Below are positions 32,837 to 44,605 of a stretch of 64,000 bases of DNA, piece by piece. The DNA lies in contig NZ_CP162487.1 of the NCBI RefSeq assembly GCF_041240605.1, positions 2,549,001 through 2,613,000 of the forward strand. Reading direction: 5' to 3'. The notes beneath the pieces were generated by a model. That model was not told the origin of the DNA, searched no databases, and saw only the letters and a list, made by a program, of their open reading frames with translations. How positions within the stretch are numbered: position 1 is the first letter of the stretch; the number at the start of each line of letters is the position of its first letter. Source of the DNA: Xanthomonas sp. DAR 80977 (GTDB lineage Bacteria; Pseudomonadota; Gammaproteobacteria; Xanthomonadales; Xanthomonadaceae). The translations under genes were made by a program, and so were the position numbers.

Positions 32837-34189
32837 TCAACGCCACAGCATGTCGCCGAGCAGCTTCACGTTCAGCACCACGATCAACCCGGCGATCGTC
32901 CACGACAGCCAGACCAGCCAGCGCGGCGCGACCAGTGCGCCCATCTTGCGTTTGTCGGCGACGAAGCGCACCAGCGGGATCACCGCGAACGGCAGCTGCA
33001 TCGACAGCAGCACCTGGCTCAGCACCAGCAGCTTGGCGGTGCCTTGCTCGCCGTACAGCCAGGTCACCACCACCACCGGCACGATCGCCAGGCCACGGGT
33101 CAACAGGCGCCGCGCCCAGGCCGGGATGCGCAGGTGCAGGAAGCCTTCCATCACGATCTGCCCGGCCAGCGTCGCGGTCACCGTGGAATTGATGCCCGAG
33201 GCCAGCAGCGCCACCGCGAACAGGGTCGAGGCCAGGCCGACGCCGAGCATCGGCGCCAGCAGTTCGTAGGCCTGCTCGATCTCCTCCACGTCGGTGCGGC
33301 CGTGCGCGTGGAACACCGCCGCGGCCAGCACCAGGATCGCGGCGTTGACGAACAGCGCCAGGCTCAGCGCGATGGTGCTGTCGGTCAGCGCCCAGCGCAG
33401 CGCCGAACGGCGGCCGTCGTCGCTGCGTTCGTAGGCGCGGGTCTGCACGATCGACGAATGCAGGTACAGGTTGTGCGGCATCACCGTGGCGCCGATGATG
33501 CCGATCGCCAGGTACAGCGCGGCCGGGTTGGTCACCACCTCGGCGCGCGGGATGAAGCCGGCCAGCACCTCGCGCAGCGGCGGCGCGGCCAGCACGATCT
33601 GCACCACGAAGCAGGCGAAGATCACCAGCAGCAGCGCGATCACGAACGCCTCCAGGGTGCGGAAGCCGCGCCGCATCAGGTACAGCACCAGCAGCGCGTC
33701 GATCGCGGTGATGATCGCGCCCAGAGTCAGCGGGATGCCGAACAGCAGCTTCAGCGCGATCGCGGTGCCGATCACCTCGGCCAGGTCGCAGGCCACGATC
33801 GCCGCCTCGCAGGCCAGCCACAGCAGGAAGTTGACCGGCTTGGAATAGTGCTCGCGGCAGGCCTGCGCCAGGTCGCGGCCGGTGGCGATGCCCAGCCGCG
33901 CCGCCAATCCCTGCAGCACGATCGCCATCAGGTTCGACAGCAGGATCACCGACAGCAACAGGTAGCCGAAGTGCGAGCCGCCGGCGATGTCGGTGGCCCA
34001 GTTGCCCGGGTCCATGTAGCCGACCGAGACCATGTAGCCCGGCCCGAGGAAGGCCAGGAAGCGGCGCCAGCCGAGCCCCTTGCCGGGCACGGCGACGCTG
34101 GCGTTCATGCGGCCCAGGCTGCGCCGCGGGGAATCGTCGGCCTGCGGCCAGGCGGCGTTGGAATTGGGCAGGGGCAGGGGATCGGCCAT
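32837..34189 (-). CDS. mntH: MntH, Nramp-type proton-coupled manganese transporter
   Basis: 450 residues and about eleven membrane helices. Diagnostic Nramp motifs are present: [14 protein letters not shown] in helix 1 (the DPGN metal site), [14 protein letters not shown] in helix 6 (MPH metal site), and [15 protein letters not shown]. It imports Mn(II) into the cytoplasm. ATG 34189 places the first helix ~40 residues in, as usual. It is divergent from mntR, and the region between holds a dyad likely to bind MntR. Confidence 0.95.
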   Translation of the reverse strand: MADPLPLPNSNAAWPQADDSPRRSLGRMNASVAVPGKGLGWRRFLAFLGPGYMVSVGYMDPGNWATDIAGGSHFGYLLLSVILLSNLMAIVLQGLAARLGIATGRDLAQACREHYSKPVNFLLWLACEAAIVACDLAEVIGTAIALKLLFGIPLTLGAIITAIDALLVLYLMRRGFRTLEAFVIALLLVIFACFVVQIVLAAPPLREVLAGFIPRAEVVTNPAALYLAIGIIGATVMPHNLYLHSSIVQTRAYERSDDGRRSALRWALTDSTIALSLALFVNAAILVLAAAVFHAHGRTDVEEIEQAYELLAPMLGVGLASTLFAVALLASGINSTVTATLAGQIVMEGFLHLRIPAWARRLLTRGLAIVPVVVVTWLYGEQGTAKLLVLSQVLLSMQLPFAVIPLVRFVADKRKMGALVAPRWLVWLSWTIAGLIVVLNVKLLGDMLWR

Positions 34190-34225
34190 GGCGGAAGCGG
34201 GCGTGGAAGGAGCACGACCGAGTAT

Positions 34226-34239
34226 ATAGCACTTGCTAT
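34226..34239. promoter_or_regulatory. MntR-box-like dyad between mntH and mntR
   Basis: ATAGCA-CT-TGCTAT, a perfect inverted repeat located 37 bp upstream of mntH and ~99 bp upstream of mntR. It matches the style of known MntR operators (ATAGC half-sites). A TATTAT at 34237-34242, overlapping its right edge, could be a -10 for the mntR direction, so the regulator could control both genes. Confidence 0.65.
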
Positions 34240-34337
34240 TATCTTTAGCATTGGCAAATCGAATCGCTGCGATAGGCGCGATTTCGGCCAGAATAGGCAG
34301 CGGCCGGCACTCGCCGGCACCGGACAAGGGCGTTGCG

Positions 34338-34802
34338 ATGCAGAAAAGCAGGAAGTTGACGGCGCCAGGGGCGGCGCTGCTCGACGCCGAAGTGCAGGTC
34401 GAGAGCTTCCGCCAGGTGCGCGAGGCGCACCGGCTGGAGCTGATCGAGGACTATGTGGAGCTGATTTCCGACCTGCTGGCCGACGGCGGCGAGGCGCGGC
34501 AGGTGGACATCGCCGCGCGCCTGGGCGTGGCCCAGCCGACCGTGGCGAAGATGCTCAAGCGGCTGGTCAAGGGCGGCTGGGTGATCCAGCGGCCGTATCG
34601 CGGCGTGTTCCTGACCGCCGATGGCGAGGCATTGGCGGCGGCCAGCCGGCAGCGGCACCAGACCGTGGAGCAGTTCCTGCTGGCGCTGGGCATCGATCCG
34701 GACATCGCGCGGCGCGATGCCGAGGGCATCGAACACCATGTCAGCGAAGCCACGCTGGCGGTGTTCGCCGAATTCGTGCGCAAGCACGCCGCGGCGCGAT
34801 GA
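34338..34802 (+). CDS. mntR: MntR, manganese-responsive DtxR-family repressor
   Basis: 154 residues. An N-terminal extension, then a winged HTH ([38 protein letters not shown]) and a metal-binding dimer domain ([20 protein letters not shown]) with the Glu/His ligands expected for MntR. It senses Mn(II) and represses uptake through mntH. Its stop overlaps the tadA start (ATGA), tying it to an unrelated tRNA-modifying gene. Confidence 0.92.
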   Translation: MQKSRKLTAPGAALLDAEVQVESFRQVREAHRLELIEDYVELISDLLADGGEARQVDIAARLGVAQPTVAKMLKRLVKGGWVIQRPYRGVFLTADGEALAAASRQRHQTVEQFLLALGIDPDIARRDAEGIEHHVSEATLAVFAEFVRKHAAAR

Positions 34803-35293
34803 GCGGCGGCGAGGCGGCGGCGCGCGACGAGCGCTGGATGCTGCATGCGCTGGCCCTGGCCGACCGCGCCGAACGCGAGTTCGACGAGATCCCGGTCGGC
34901 GCGGTGCTGGTCTCGGCGCAGGACGAGGTGCTGGGCGAGGGCTGGAACCTCAACATCGCCGAGCACGATCCCAGCGCGCACGCCGAGATCGTGGCGCTGC
35001 GCCAGGCCGGGCGCCGGCTCGGCAACCACCGCCTGGTCGGCAGCACCCTGTACGTGACCCTGGAGCCGTGCGCGATGTGCGCGATGGCGGTGGTGCATGC
35101 GCGCGTGGCGCAGTTGGTCTATGCCGCCGCCGATCCGAAGACCGGCGCCTGCGGCAGCGTGTTCGACCTGCTCGCCGATCCGCGCCACAACCACCGCGTG
35201 CAGGTGCGCGGCGGCGTGCTGGCGGCGCCGGCCGGGCTGCGCCTGACCAACTATTTCCGCGCCAAGCGCGGCCGGCCGCCGCTGGGCGGATGA
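34799..35293 (+). CDS. tadA: TadA, tRNA-specific adenosine(34) deaminase
   Basis: 164 residues, cytidine-deaminase fold. Zinc ligands and catalytic acid are clear: HAEIVAL (His and catalytic Glu) and [11 protein letters not shown] (two Cys). The enzyme converts A34 to inosine in tRNA-Arg(ACG). C-terminal [13 protein letters not shown] is the usual tRNA-binding end. The start overlaps the mntR stop. Confidence 0.94.
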   Translation: MSGGEAAARDERWMLHALALADRAEREFDEIPVGAVLVSAQDEVLGEGWNLNIAEHDPSAHAEIVALRQAGRRLGNHRLVGSTLYVTLEPCAMCAMAVVHARVAQLVYAAADPKTGACGSVFDLLADPRHNHRVQVRGGVLAAPAGLRLTNYFRAKRGRPPLGG

Positions 35294-35408
35294 GCGCGGC
35301 GGCGCGGCCGCCGCTGCACGTGAACCCGCTGCATCACGCGCGGTATCATGCAAGACCGATACGAAACCCCCGCGCCGGCAATGCCGCCGCGAACGACTGG
35401 ATGGTGAT

Positions 35409-35987
35409 ATGGCGGAACCGCACGTGGACAACGATCGTCTGATCTGGATCGATCTGGAAATGACCGGCCTGGACACGGACAAGGACTCGATCATCGAGAT
35501 CGCCACGGTGGTCACCGACAGCCAGCTCAACGTGCTGGCCGAGGGCCCGGAATTCGCCATCGCGCATCCGTTGCAGACGCTGGAGGCGATGGACGAGTGG
35601 AATCGCAACCAGCACCGCCATTCCGGGCTGTGGCGGCGCGTGCTCGACAGCCAGGTGACCCTGGGCCAGGCCGAGGCGCAGACCGTGGCGTTCCTGGCGC
35701 AGTGGTGCAAGCCCGGCGCCTCGCCGATGTGCGGCAACTCGATCTGCCAGGACCGGCGCTTCCTGCACCGGCAGATGCCGCGGCTGGAGCGCTTCTTCCA
35801 CTACCGCAACCTGGACGTGTCCACGCTGAAGGAACTGGCGCGGCGCTGGGCGCCGGCGGTCGCGTCCGGACTGAACAAGACCTCCTCGCACACCGCGCTC
35901 AGCGACGTGCACGATTCGATCGACGAACTGCGCTACTACCGCCCGTTCATGGGCACGCTGGGCGGGCAGGGCGGCGGCGCGCGCTGA
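35409..35987 (+). CDS. orn: Orn, oligoribonuclease
   Basis: 192 residues, DEDDh 3'-5' exonuclease: [10 protein letters not shown] (Asp and Glu of ExoI), [14 protein letters not shown] (ExoII), and [11 protein letters not shown] (ExoIII with His). It degrades two- to five-nt RNA, including pGpG from c-di-GMP breakdown, linking it to the cyclase and signalling genes of the window. The ATG at 35409 gives the normal length. Confidence 0.95.
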   Translation: MAEPHVDNDRLIWIDLEMTGLDTDKDSIIEIATVVTDSQLNVLAEGPEFAIAHPLQTLEAMDEWNRNQHRHSGLWRRVLDSQVTLGQAEAQTVAFLAQWCKPGASPMCGNSICQDRRFLHRQMPRLERFFHYRNLDVSTLKELARRWAPAVASGLNKTSSHTALSDVHDSIDELRYYRPFMGTLGGQGGGAR

Positions 35988-36053
35988 GTCGCGCCTTGCA
36001 GCAGGAAGGCCGCGCCTGTCCGGCACGGCCTTGGGCAATGGCCCGGGCCCGGG

Positions 36054-37012
36054 TCAGCGCGCCAGCGGCGGACCCTGCTTGGTCTCGCCGTCGTCGGTCA
36101 CGCCCTTCAGCAACAGCTCGGCGATCGGACGGCCGTCGGCATCGTGGTGGTACACGTGCAGGTCGCGCTGCGGATAGGGAATGCTGAGCCCGTTCTCCAG
36201 CAACTGGTTGCGGATGTTCTCCAGCGTGGAGCTCTTGGCCGCGCCGAAATCGCCGTTCCTGGCGTAGGCGAACAGCATCAGGTCCACCGTGCTCTCGCCC
36301 AGGTTGGTGACCTGCACGAACGGCGCCGGCGTCTGCAGGATGTTCGGATTGTCCTGGGCGATCTGCAGCAACAACTGCTGGGCCTTCTTCAGGTCGTCGC
36401 CGTAGCCGACGCCGACGGTGATCTCCAGGCGCCGGTTGGGCAGGGTGCTGTAGTTGACGATCGGCGCGGTGGTGATGGTGCTGTTGGGCAGGGTGATCAT
36501 GCGCTCGTCGAAGGAGCGGATGCGGGTCTGGAAGATCCGGATCTCGTCGACGATGCCTTCCTGTCCGGCGACCACCACGTGGTCGCCATCGCGCATCGGC
36601 CGCAGCACGATCAGCATCACCCCGGAGGCGATGTTGGACAGCGAATCCTTCAGCGCCAGGCCGACCGCCAGGCCGGCCGCGCCGAGCACCGCGAACAGCG
36701 AGGTCGGCGGCACGCCGATCTTCTGCAGCGCGGTGACGAACACCAGCACCAGCAGCAACGCATAGGCGACGTTGCGCAGGAAATTGCTGAGCGTGGTCTC
36801 CACCCGGGCGCGCAGCAGCGCGCGCTGCAGCCACAAACTCAGGCGCTTGGCGATCCACATCCCCAGCACCAGGATGACCAGCGCCACGCCCCAGTTGAGC
36901 GCGTACTGCGCCCAATCCAGGTCTCTCCAGTTGAACGGCTGCTGTGTCCGCGCCGCCGGTGCGGCGGAGGTCGCCGCCGCGACCGCCGCCAGCAACATCG
37001 CTGCCGTGCCCA

Positions 37013-37013
<1 letters not shown>
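36054..37013 (-). CDS. MscS-family mechanosensitive channel
   Basis: 319 residues. A signal-like N-terminal segment is followed by three membrane helices, the third being the pore helix GAAGLAVGLALKDSLSNIAS, characteristic of MscS. The beta domain (PMRDGDHVVVAGQEGIVDEI, TLPNSTITTAPIVNYS) and the alpha/beta C-terminal domain follow. It releases osmolytes on hypo-osmotic shock. The ATG overlaps the ppsA stop by one base (TGATG), an odd operon partner for PEP synthase but a tight coupling. Confidence 0.9.
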
Positions 37014-39388
<2,375 letters not shown>

Positions 39389-39534
39389 GCGCGATGCTCC
39401 GTTGGGCCATCGCCCGAGGCGGGCTGAGTGGCCGCGTCCGTGGGGGAAGAAGCCGATATCATGCAGTGCGCACCCGAGTCGGCACAAGCTCGATCGGGCG
39501 TATCCGTTGGGTTTCAGCAAGGAGAATCCAGGCA

Positions 39535-40356
39535 ATGTCGACGATCCGACCGGTGTTCTACGTCTCCGATGGAACCGGTATCACCGCTGAAACCATTGGG
39601 CATAGCCTGCTCACCCAGTTCAGCGGTTTCAGCTTCGTCACCGACCGCATGTCGTTCGTAGACGATCCGGAAAAAGCGCGCGAGGCGGCGCAGCGCATCC
39701 ATGCCGCCGGCGAGCGGTACCAGGTGCGGCCGATCGTGGTCAACTCCTGCGTGGATCCGCAGCTGAGCATGCTGCTGTCGGAGAGCGGCGCCTTGATGCT
39801 CGACGTGTTCGCGCCGTTCATCGAGCCGCTGGAGCGCGAATTGAACGCGCCGCGGCATTCGCGCGTGGGGCAGGCGCACGGCCTGGTCGATTTCGAGACC
39901 TACCACCGCCGCATCAACGCGATGAACTTCGCGCTGACCCACGACGACGGCATCGCGATCAACTACGACGAGGCCGACCTGATCCTGGTCGCCGTCTCGC
40001 GCGCCGGCAAGACGCCGACCTGCATCTACCTGGCGCTGCATTACGGCGTGCGCGCGGCCAACTATCCGCTGACCGAGGAGGACCTGGAGCACGACCGGCT
40101 GCCGCCGCGGCTGCGTCCCTACCGCAGCAAGCTGTTCGGGCTGACCATCGATCCGGACCGGCTGCAGCAGATCCGCCAGGAACGGCGGCCGAATTCGCGC
40201 TATTCCAACCTGGAGACCTGCCGGCGCGAGGTGTCCGCGGCCGAGACCATGTTCAGGATGGAGCGGATCCCGACCCAGAGCACCACGCATACCTCGATCG
40301 AGGAGATTTCCAGCAAGGTGCTGGCGACGCTGGGGCTGCAGCGCGAGATGTTCTGA
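39535..40356 (+). CDS. ppsR: PpsR, PEP synthase regulatory kinase/pyrophosphorylase
   Basis: 273 residues, DUF299 family: [16 protein letters not shown] at the N-terminus, the P-loop-like [16 protein letters not shown] (~153-168), and [20 protein letters not shown]. It inactivates PpsA by ADP-dependent phosphorylation and reactivates it by phosphorolysis. AAGGAGA lies 9 bases before the ATG. It faces away from ppsA across a 146-bp shared promoter region. Confidence 0.95.
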   Translation: MSTIRPVFYVSDGTGITAETIGHSLLTQFSGFSFVTDRMSFVDDPEKAREAAQRIHAAGERYQVRPIVVNSCVDPQLSMLLSESGALMLDVFAPFIEPLERELNAPRHSRVGQAHGLVDFETYHRRINAMNFALTHDDGIAINYDEADLILVAVSRAGKTPTCIYLALHYGVRAANYPLTEEDLEHDRLPPRLRPYRSKLFGLTIDPDRLQQIRQERRPNSRYSNLETCRREVSAAETMFRMERIPTQSTTHTSIEEISSKVLATLGLQREMF

Positions 40357-40501
40357 AGGGGCGGGTGCGGCGCCTGCCGGCCAAGTGGGCCGCGGGCGAG
40401 GCGGGCGCTTGCCGCCAGCGTGCCGAGACTTCCAAGGTAGGCCGCCGCGGGCGATCCGTCAATGCTGCCGCCGCGGCGTCGCAGCGTGTAGCATCGGCTC
40501 C

Positions 40502-41008
40502 ATGCAGCACGCCCTGACCCGCAGCGAACGCATCCCCCGGCTCAGCCGATTCGGCTGGCTGATGGGGCTGTACGCCGAGAACTTCGTGCACCTGAATCGC
40601 CTGTTCGTGCCGTCGGACCTGGCGGTGGGCAGCTACCTGTCCTCGGTCGGCGACGGCCTGGACCTGCGCCTGGACGTGATCGAGCACCACCGCTACACGG
40701 TGGAACTGCGCCTCACCTACGACCTGTGCGATCCGCTCACCGGCGAGCCGGACCCGTCGGCCTACGTGCGCCTGTACCGCGACGCGCGCCAGGCCGAGAC
40801 CACGCATTGCTACGTCGGCCGCCGCTGGCAGGACGTGATGGGGCTGTATCCGCCGCCGGCGGAGCTGATCAGCCACCGCATGCGCATGAACACCTTCCTC
40901 AGCAAGTGGCTGGAATACCTGGCCGAGCGTGGCCATGGCGTGGCCACGCTGAAGCCGGCCGCGCCGCTGCAGCGCCCGGCGCAGGACGCGGCGACGCCGG
41001 CCCCGTAG
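40502..41008 (+). CDS. DUF1249 family protein
   Basis: 168 residues, soluble. Features of DUF1249 are the N-terminal GWLMGLYAENFVHLNRLF, the mid YTVELRLTYDLCDP, and CYVGRRWQDVMGLYPPP. The family is widespread in gammaproteobacteria, often near nudE or cpdA; its function is not established. Here it is followed 59 bp later by a Nudix hydrolase gene, consistent with that context. Confidence 0.85.
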   Translation: MQHALTRSERIPRLSRFGWLMGLYAENFVHLNRLFVPSDLAVGSYLSSVGDGLDLRLDVIEHHRYTVELRLTYDLCDPLTGEPDPSAYVRLYRDARQAETTHCYVGRRWQDVMGLYPPPAELISHRMRMNTFLSKWLEYLAERGHGVATLKPAAPLQRPAQDAATPAP

Positions 41009-41067
41009 CGCTTGTCGCCGCGGCGGATGCGGCATACTGCGCGCCCGCCGACTCGCCCGCCTGCCGC

Positions 41068-41556
41068 ATGCCCTATACCCCGATCGTCGCCACGCTGGGC
41101 TATGTGCTGTCGCCCGACCGTTCCAAGGTGCTGCTGATCCACCGCAATGCGCGTCCCGGCGATCACCACCTGGGCAAGTACAACGGCCTGGGCGGCAAGG
41201 TCGAGGCCGACGAGGACGTGCTGGACGGCATGCGCCGCGAAATTCGCGAGGAAGCCGGCATCGAGTGCGACGCGCTGCAACTGCGCGGCACGATCAGCTG
41301 GCCCGGCTTCGGCAAGCATGGCGAGGACTGGCTGGGCTTCCTGTTCCTGATCGACGCCTACAGCGGCGAACCGTTCACCGAGAACGCCGAGGGCACGCTG
41401 GCCTGGGTGCCGGTGGCGGACATGGCGTCGCTGCCGTTGTGGGAGGGCGACCGCCACTTCCTGCCACTGGTGTTCGACGGCGATCCGCGTCCGTTCCACG
41501 GGGTGATGCCGTACCGCGACGGGCGCATGCTGTCGTGGCGCTATTCGCGGGTCTGA
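41068..41556 (+). CDS. Nudix hydrolase, MutT/8-oxo-dGTP diphosphatase type
   Basis: 162 residues with an intact Nudix box: GGKVEADEDVLDGMRREIRE then EAGI, matching Gx5Ex7REUxEExGU. N-terminal ATLGYVLSPDRSKVLLIHRN and mid SWPGFGKHGEDWLGFLFLI are typical of the YvcI/MutT1-like branch that cleans oxidised nucleotides; substrate specificity cannot be read from the sequence. The GLGGK motif places the substrate phosphate near the box. Confidence 0.88.
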   Translation: MPYTPIVATLGYVLSPDRSKVLLIHRNARPGDHHLGKYNGLGGKVEADEDVLDGMRREIREEAGIECDALQLRGTISWPGFGKHGEDWLGFLFLIDAYSGEPFTENAEGTLAWVPVADMASLPLWEGDRHFLPLVFDGDPRPFHGVMPYRDGRMLSWRYSRV

Positions 41557-41586
41557 GCGCCGTCGCGCCCGCGCGCCGCGGCGCCT

Positions 41587-41820
41587 GGCTTGTCCACAGC
41601 GGCTGTGGATCGATCCTGCACAAGCCTGTGGGCAAGCATGGCAAGTCGCTGAAATCGCTGCCCGATTTTGCCGGGTGGCGAAAATTTCACCAGGCCGTGC
41701 CGGGCTTCTCCACAGCGGGTGTGGATGGAATCGGCCAAAGTCTGTGGATAAGCGCGGCGCCGCGTTGCGGCGCAACGCCTGCGGCGGCATTGGCGAAAAA
41801 TTCGCCAGCGCCGATTGCCG
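41587..41820. repeat. two tandem ~116-bp units with DnaA-box-like sequences and a hairpin
   Basis: The gap between the Nudix gene and hbdH holds two diverged copies of one unit (41587-41702 and 41703-41820). Each starts GGCTT(G/C)TCCACAGCGG, continues with a TGTGGAT and a second TGTGG word, and ends ~88 bp later with a short hairpin (41676-41692; 41791-41807, the latter a perfect TGGCGAA-AAA-TTCGCCA). One site, TGTGGATAA at 41743-41751, is a perfect DnaA box; five more are one or two bases off. No coding signal. It could titrate DnaA or be a REP-like repeat. Confidence 0.55.
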
Positions 41821-41859
41821 CCGCGGCCAGCGTCCGCCTTGCCGAAGCGCGCCGCGCCG

Positions 41860-42618
41860 CTACTGCGCGGTCCAGCCGCCGTCGATGGCGATGGTCTGCG
41901 CGGTGATGTTGCGCGCCGCCGGCGAGGCCAGGAACGCGACGCAGCCGGCCAGCTCGTCGTAGTCGATGAACACGCCCTTGGGCATCGGCTTGAGCATCAC
42001 CTGCGCGATCACGTCGGCCTCGGAAATGCGGCGGGTGCGCGCCTGGTCGGCGATCTGCCTGTCCACCAGCGGCGTCTTCACGTAGCTGGGGCACAGCGTG
42101 TTGATGGTGATGTCGGCATCGGCGGTCTCCAGCGCGATCGCCTTGGAGAATCCGACCAGGCCGTGCTTGGCGGCGACGTAGGCGCTCTTGTACGGGCTGG
42201 CCACCAGCGAGTGGATGCTGCCGATGTTGACGATGCGGCCGAAGCCGCGCTCGCGCATCCCAGGCAGCACGGCCTGGGTCAGCCGCGCCACGCCGGTCAG
42301 CATCACCTCCACCAGCAGGCTCCACCTGGCCATCGGGAACTCCTGCAGCGGCGCCACGTGCTGCAGCCCGGCGTTGTTGACCAGCACGTCCACCGGCCGC
42401 GACAGCGCGGCCAGCGCCGCGCCGATGCTGGCCTCGCTGGCCACATCCAGCGCCACCGCCTCGGCCGAGCCGCCGGCCTCGCGCAGCTGCGCGGCCACGG
42501 CGGCCGCGGCATCGGCATCCAGGTCGCTGACGACGATGTGGCGGCCGCCGGCGGCCAGTTCGCCGGCGATGCCGGCGCCGATGCCGCTGGCGGCGCCGGT
42601 GATCAGGACGGTCTGCAT
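41860..42618 (-). CDS. 3-hydroxybutyrate dehydrogenase (SDR)
   Basis: 252 residues, classical SDR: ITGAASGIGAGIA cofactor motif, NNAGLQH, and the catalytic Ser-Tyr-Lys in NIGSIHSLVASPYKSAYVAA and KHGLVG. The stretch LCPSYVKTPLVDRQIADQAR is characteristic of (R)-3-hydroxybutyrate dehydrogenases. It oxidises 3-hydroxybutyrate to acetoacetate, the last step of PHB mobilisation, which fits the PHA synthase genes 0.8 kb away on the other strand. Confidence 0.88.
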   Translation of the reverse strand: MQTVLITGAASGIGAGIAGELAAGGRHIVVSDLDADAAAAVAAQLREAGGSAEAVALDVASEASIGAALAALSRPVDVLVNNAGLQHVAPLQEFPMARWSLLVEVMLTGVARLTQAVLPGMRERGFGRIVNIGSIHSLVASPYKSAYVAAKHGLVGFSKAIALETADADITINTLCPSYVKTPLVDRQIADQARTRRISEADVIAQVMLKPMPKGVFIDYDELAGCVAFLASPAARNITAQTIAIDGGWTAQ

Positions 42619-42754
42619 GGAAGGCACCTGTCGGGGGAAAGTGCGCAGCGTAGCAGCGCCGCGCGACCACGCCATGGCGGCGGTTCTCGCCAGTGCGCCG
42701 GTGCCACGCTACCCTGTGCCGGTCGCACCCTTCTCACGCCGGACCCGTCACGCT

Positions 42755-43375
42755 ATGCCGATGAAACGCCACTTCTCGATGCTGCGCGAATTCCAGTTGG
42801 CCGACTGGTTCACCCTGGCCAACGCCTTCTGCGGCACCGGCGCGGTGTTCGCGGCGATGCGCTTCCTGCAGGACGGGCGGCGCAGCGACCTGCTGATCGG
42901 CATGGCGCTGATCCCGCTGGCGTTCGTGTTCGATGCGCTGGACGGGCGCGTGGCGCGCTGGCGCAAGTCCTCCTCCACGCTCGGGCGCGAGCTGGATTCG
43001 CTGGCCGACGTGATCTCCTTCGGCGTCGCCCCGGCCGCGCTGGCCTACGCCTGCGGCATGCAGGGCGGTTGGGACTGGCTGGTGCTGAGCTTCTTCGTGT
43101 GCTGCGGGGTCAGCCGCCTGGCGCGCTACAACGTCACCGCCGAGCAACTGGCCGGCGATGGCGACAAGGTGCCGTATTTCGAAGGCACGCCGATCCCGAG
43201 CAGCCTGGCGCTGGTGATCGTGCTCGCGGTGGCCGCGCACCTGGGCCATCTCGGCGACGCGCTGTGGTGGGGCGAATGGCGGCTGGGGCCGTGGCTGCTG
43301 CATCCGCTGGTGCTGCTGTTCGCCCTGTCCGGTTCGCTGATGATCAGCAAGACCCTGCGCATTCCCAAGCCCTGA
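42755..43375 (+). CDS. CDP-alcohol phosphatidyltransferase, probable PssA
   Basis: 206 residues, about six to seven membrane helices. The family signature DG(x)2AR(x)8G(x)3D(x)3D is present: DGRVARWRKSSSTLGRELDS then LAD. The N-terminal LADWFTLANAFCGTGAVFAA is typical of type II phosphatidylserine synthases. It would join CDP-diacylglycerol and serine at the inner membrane. It is shorter than many PssA proteins, so a related alcohol acceptor cannot be excluded. Confidence 0.82.
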   Translation: MPMKRHFSMLREFQLADWFTLANAFCGTGAVFAAMRFLQDGRRSDLLIGMALIPLAFVFDALDGRVARWRKSSSTLGRELDSLADVISFGVAPAALAYACGMQGGWDWLVLSFFVCCGVSRLARYNVTAEQLAGDGDKVPYFEGTPIPSSLALVIVLAVAAHLGHLGDALWWGEWRLGPWLLHPLVLLFALSGSLMISKTLRIPKP

Positions 43376-43420
43376 GCGGGTGCAGTTGCTATCATTCCGG
43401 CCTGACCTGGGAGGGTGGCG

Positions 43421-44605
43421 ATGAAGGCTAGCGGCGGCGACGGTGCCGGCGATTTCGAGGCACTGGCGCGGCAATACTGGAGCGCCTGGAGCGAGGCGTT
43501 GCGCCAGGGCGGCGCCGCGCCTGCGCCGCCGCCCGCCGAGGGCGCCGGCAGCGGCGGCTGGCGCGAGGCGATCGAGACCTGGGCGCAGTGGCTGCCGCGC
43601 GGCACCGGGGCGCAGGCCGAGGACGCGGTGTCGCGGCTGCAGCAGCAGGCCGGCGACTGGTTCGGCGCGATGCAGCAGGTGGCCGCGCAGTTCGCCGGCC
43701 GCGATGCCAGCAGTGCGGACGTGGCCGATGCCTGGAAGCAGCAGGTGCAGGGCCAGCGCGAGCAGATGCTGCAGTGGCTGCTCGGCACCGCGCGCGGCGT
43801 CGGCCAGGCCGGCGTGGATCCCTGGCTGCAGCAGGCGGCGCACTGGCTGCAGGGCTGGCAGCGCGACAGCGGGCCGTGGCTGCAGATGCCCGGCTTCGGT
43901 CCGGGCCGTAACCACCATGCGCGCTGGCGCGCCCTGGCCAAGGCCCAGCAGGACTACCAGGCGCAGCTGCAGGCCTACCTGGGTCAGTTGCAGGGCGCGA
44001 TCGACCGCGCCTTCGGCGTGTTCGAGGCCAAGCTGCGCGAGCACGAGGATCCCGGCAGCCAGCTGACCAATGCGCGGGCGATGTTCGACCTGTGGATCGA
44101 CGCCGCCGAAGAGGCCTATGCGGCCTCGGCGCTGTCGGAAGAGTTCCGCCAGGTGTATGCCGGCTTCGCCAATGCGCAGATGCGCCTGCGCGCGCTGCTG
44201 CAGCGCGAGACCGAGCAGCTGAGCGAGCAGTTGGGCCTGCCGACCCGCACCGAACTGGATGCGGCGCATCGGCATATCGCCGACCTGGAGCGGCGGCTGC
44301 GGCGCCTGGAGCGGGCAACAGCCCCTGCCGCGGCGCCTGCTGAAAAGCCACAGGCCACTGCGAGCGGCACGACCGCGACGCGTCCGACGGCGCGGTCCAG
44401 GCCTGCGCCGGCTGCGGCGCCCAAGCCTGCGCCTGCTGCCGGCGCGGCGAAGCGGTCCGCCGCGCGTGCCGCTTCCAAGCCCAAGCCAACCGCCAAGCCC
44501 GGATCAACCGCCAAGCCCAGGCCCAGGGCGGCCGCAGCCTCCAGGCCCGCCGCCAAGCCGACCCGCGCCAAGCCGGCTGCGGCACCGCGCCGGAGCCGCG
44601 CATGA
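43421..44605 (+). CDS. phaE: PhaE, class III PHA synthase subunit with a histone-like tail
   Basis: 394 residues. Residues ~1-300 are a typical PhaE: Trp/Gln-rich helices (ALARQYWSAWSEALRQ), WLQMPGFGPGRNHHARW, and the conserved EEAYAASALSEEFRQVYAGF, ending in a coiled coil with LGLPTRTELDAAHRHI. PhaE activates PhaC. The last ~95 residues are unusual: an Ala/Lys/Pro/Arg-rich tail (KPTAKPGSTAKPRPRAAAAS) like histone H1 or the DNA-binding half of the phasin PhaF. GGGAGG precedes the ATG. The stop overlaps phaC by 4 bp. Confidence 0.88.
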   Translation: MKASGGDGAGDFEALARQYWSAWSEALRQGGAAPAPPPAEGAGSGGWREAIETWAQWLPRGTGAQAEDAVSRLQQQAGDWFGAMQQVAAQFAGRDASSADVADAWKQQVQGQREQMLQWLLGTARGVGQAGVDPWLQQAAHWLQGWQRDSGPWLQMPGFGPGRNHHARWRALAKAQQDYQAQLQAYLGQLQGAIDRAFGVFEAKLREHEDPGSQLTNARAMFDLWIDAAEEAYAASALSEEFRQVYAGFANAQMRLRALLQRETEQLSEQLGLPTRTELDAAHRHIADLERRLRRLERATAPAAAPAEKPQATASGTTATRPTARSRPAPAAAPKPAPAAGAAKRSAARAASKPKPTAKPGSTAKPRPRAAAASRPAAKPTRAKPAAAPRRSRA

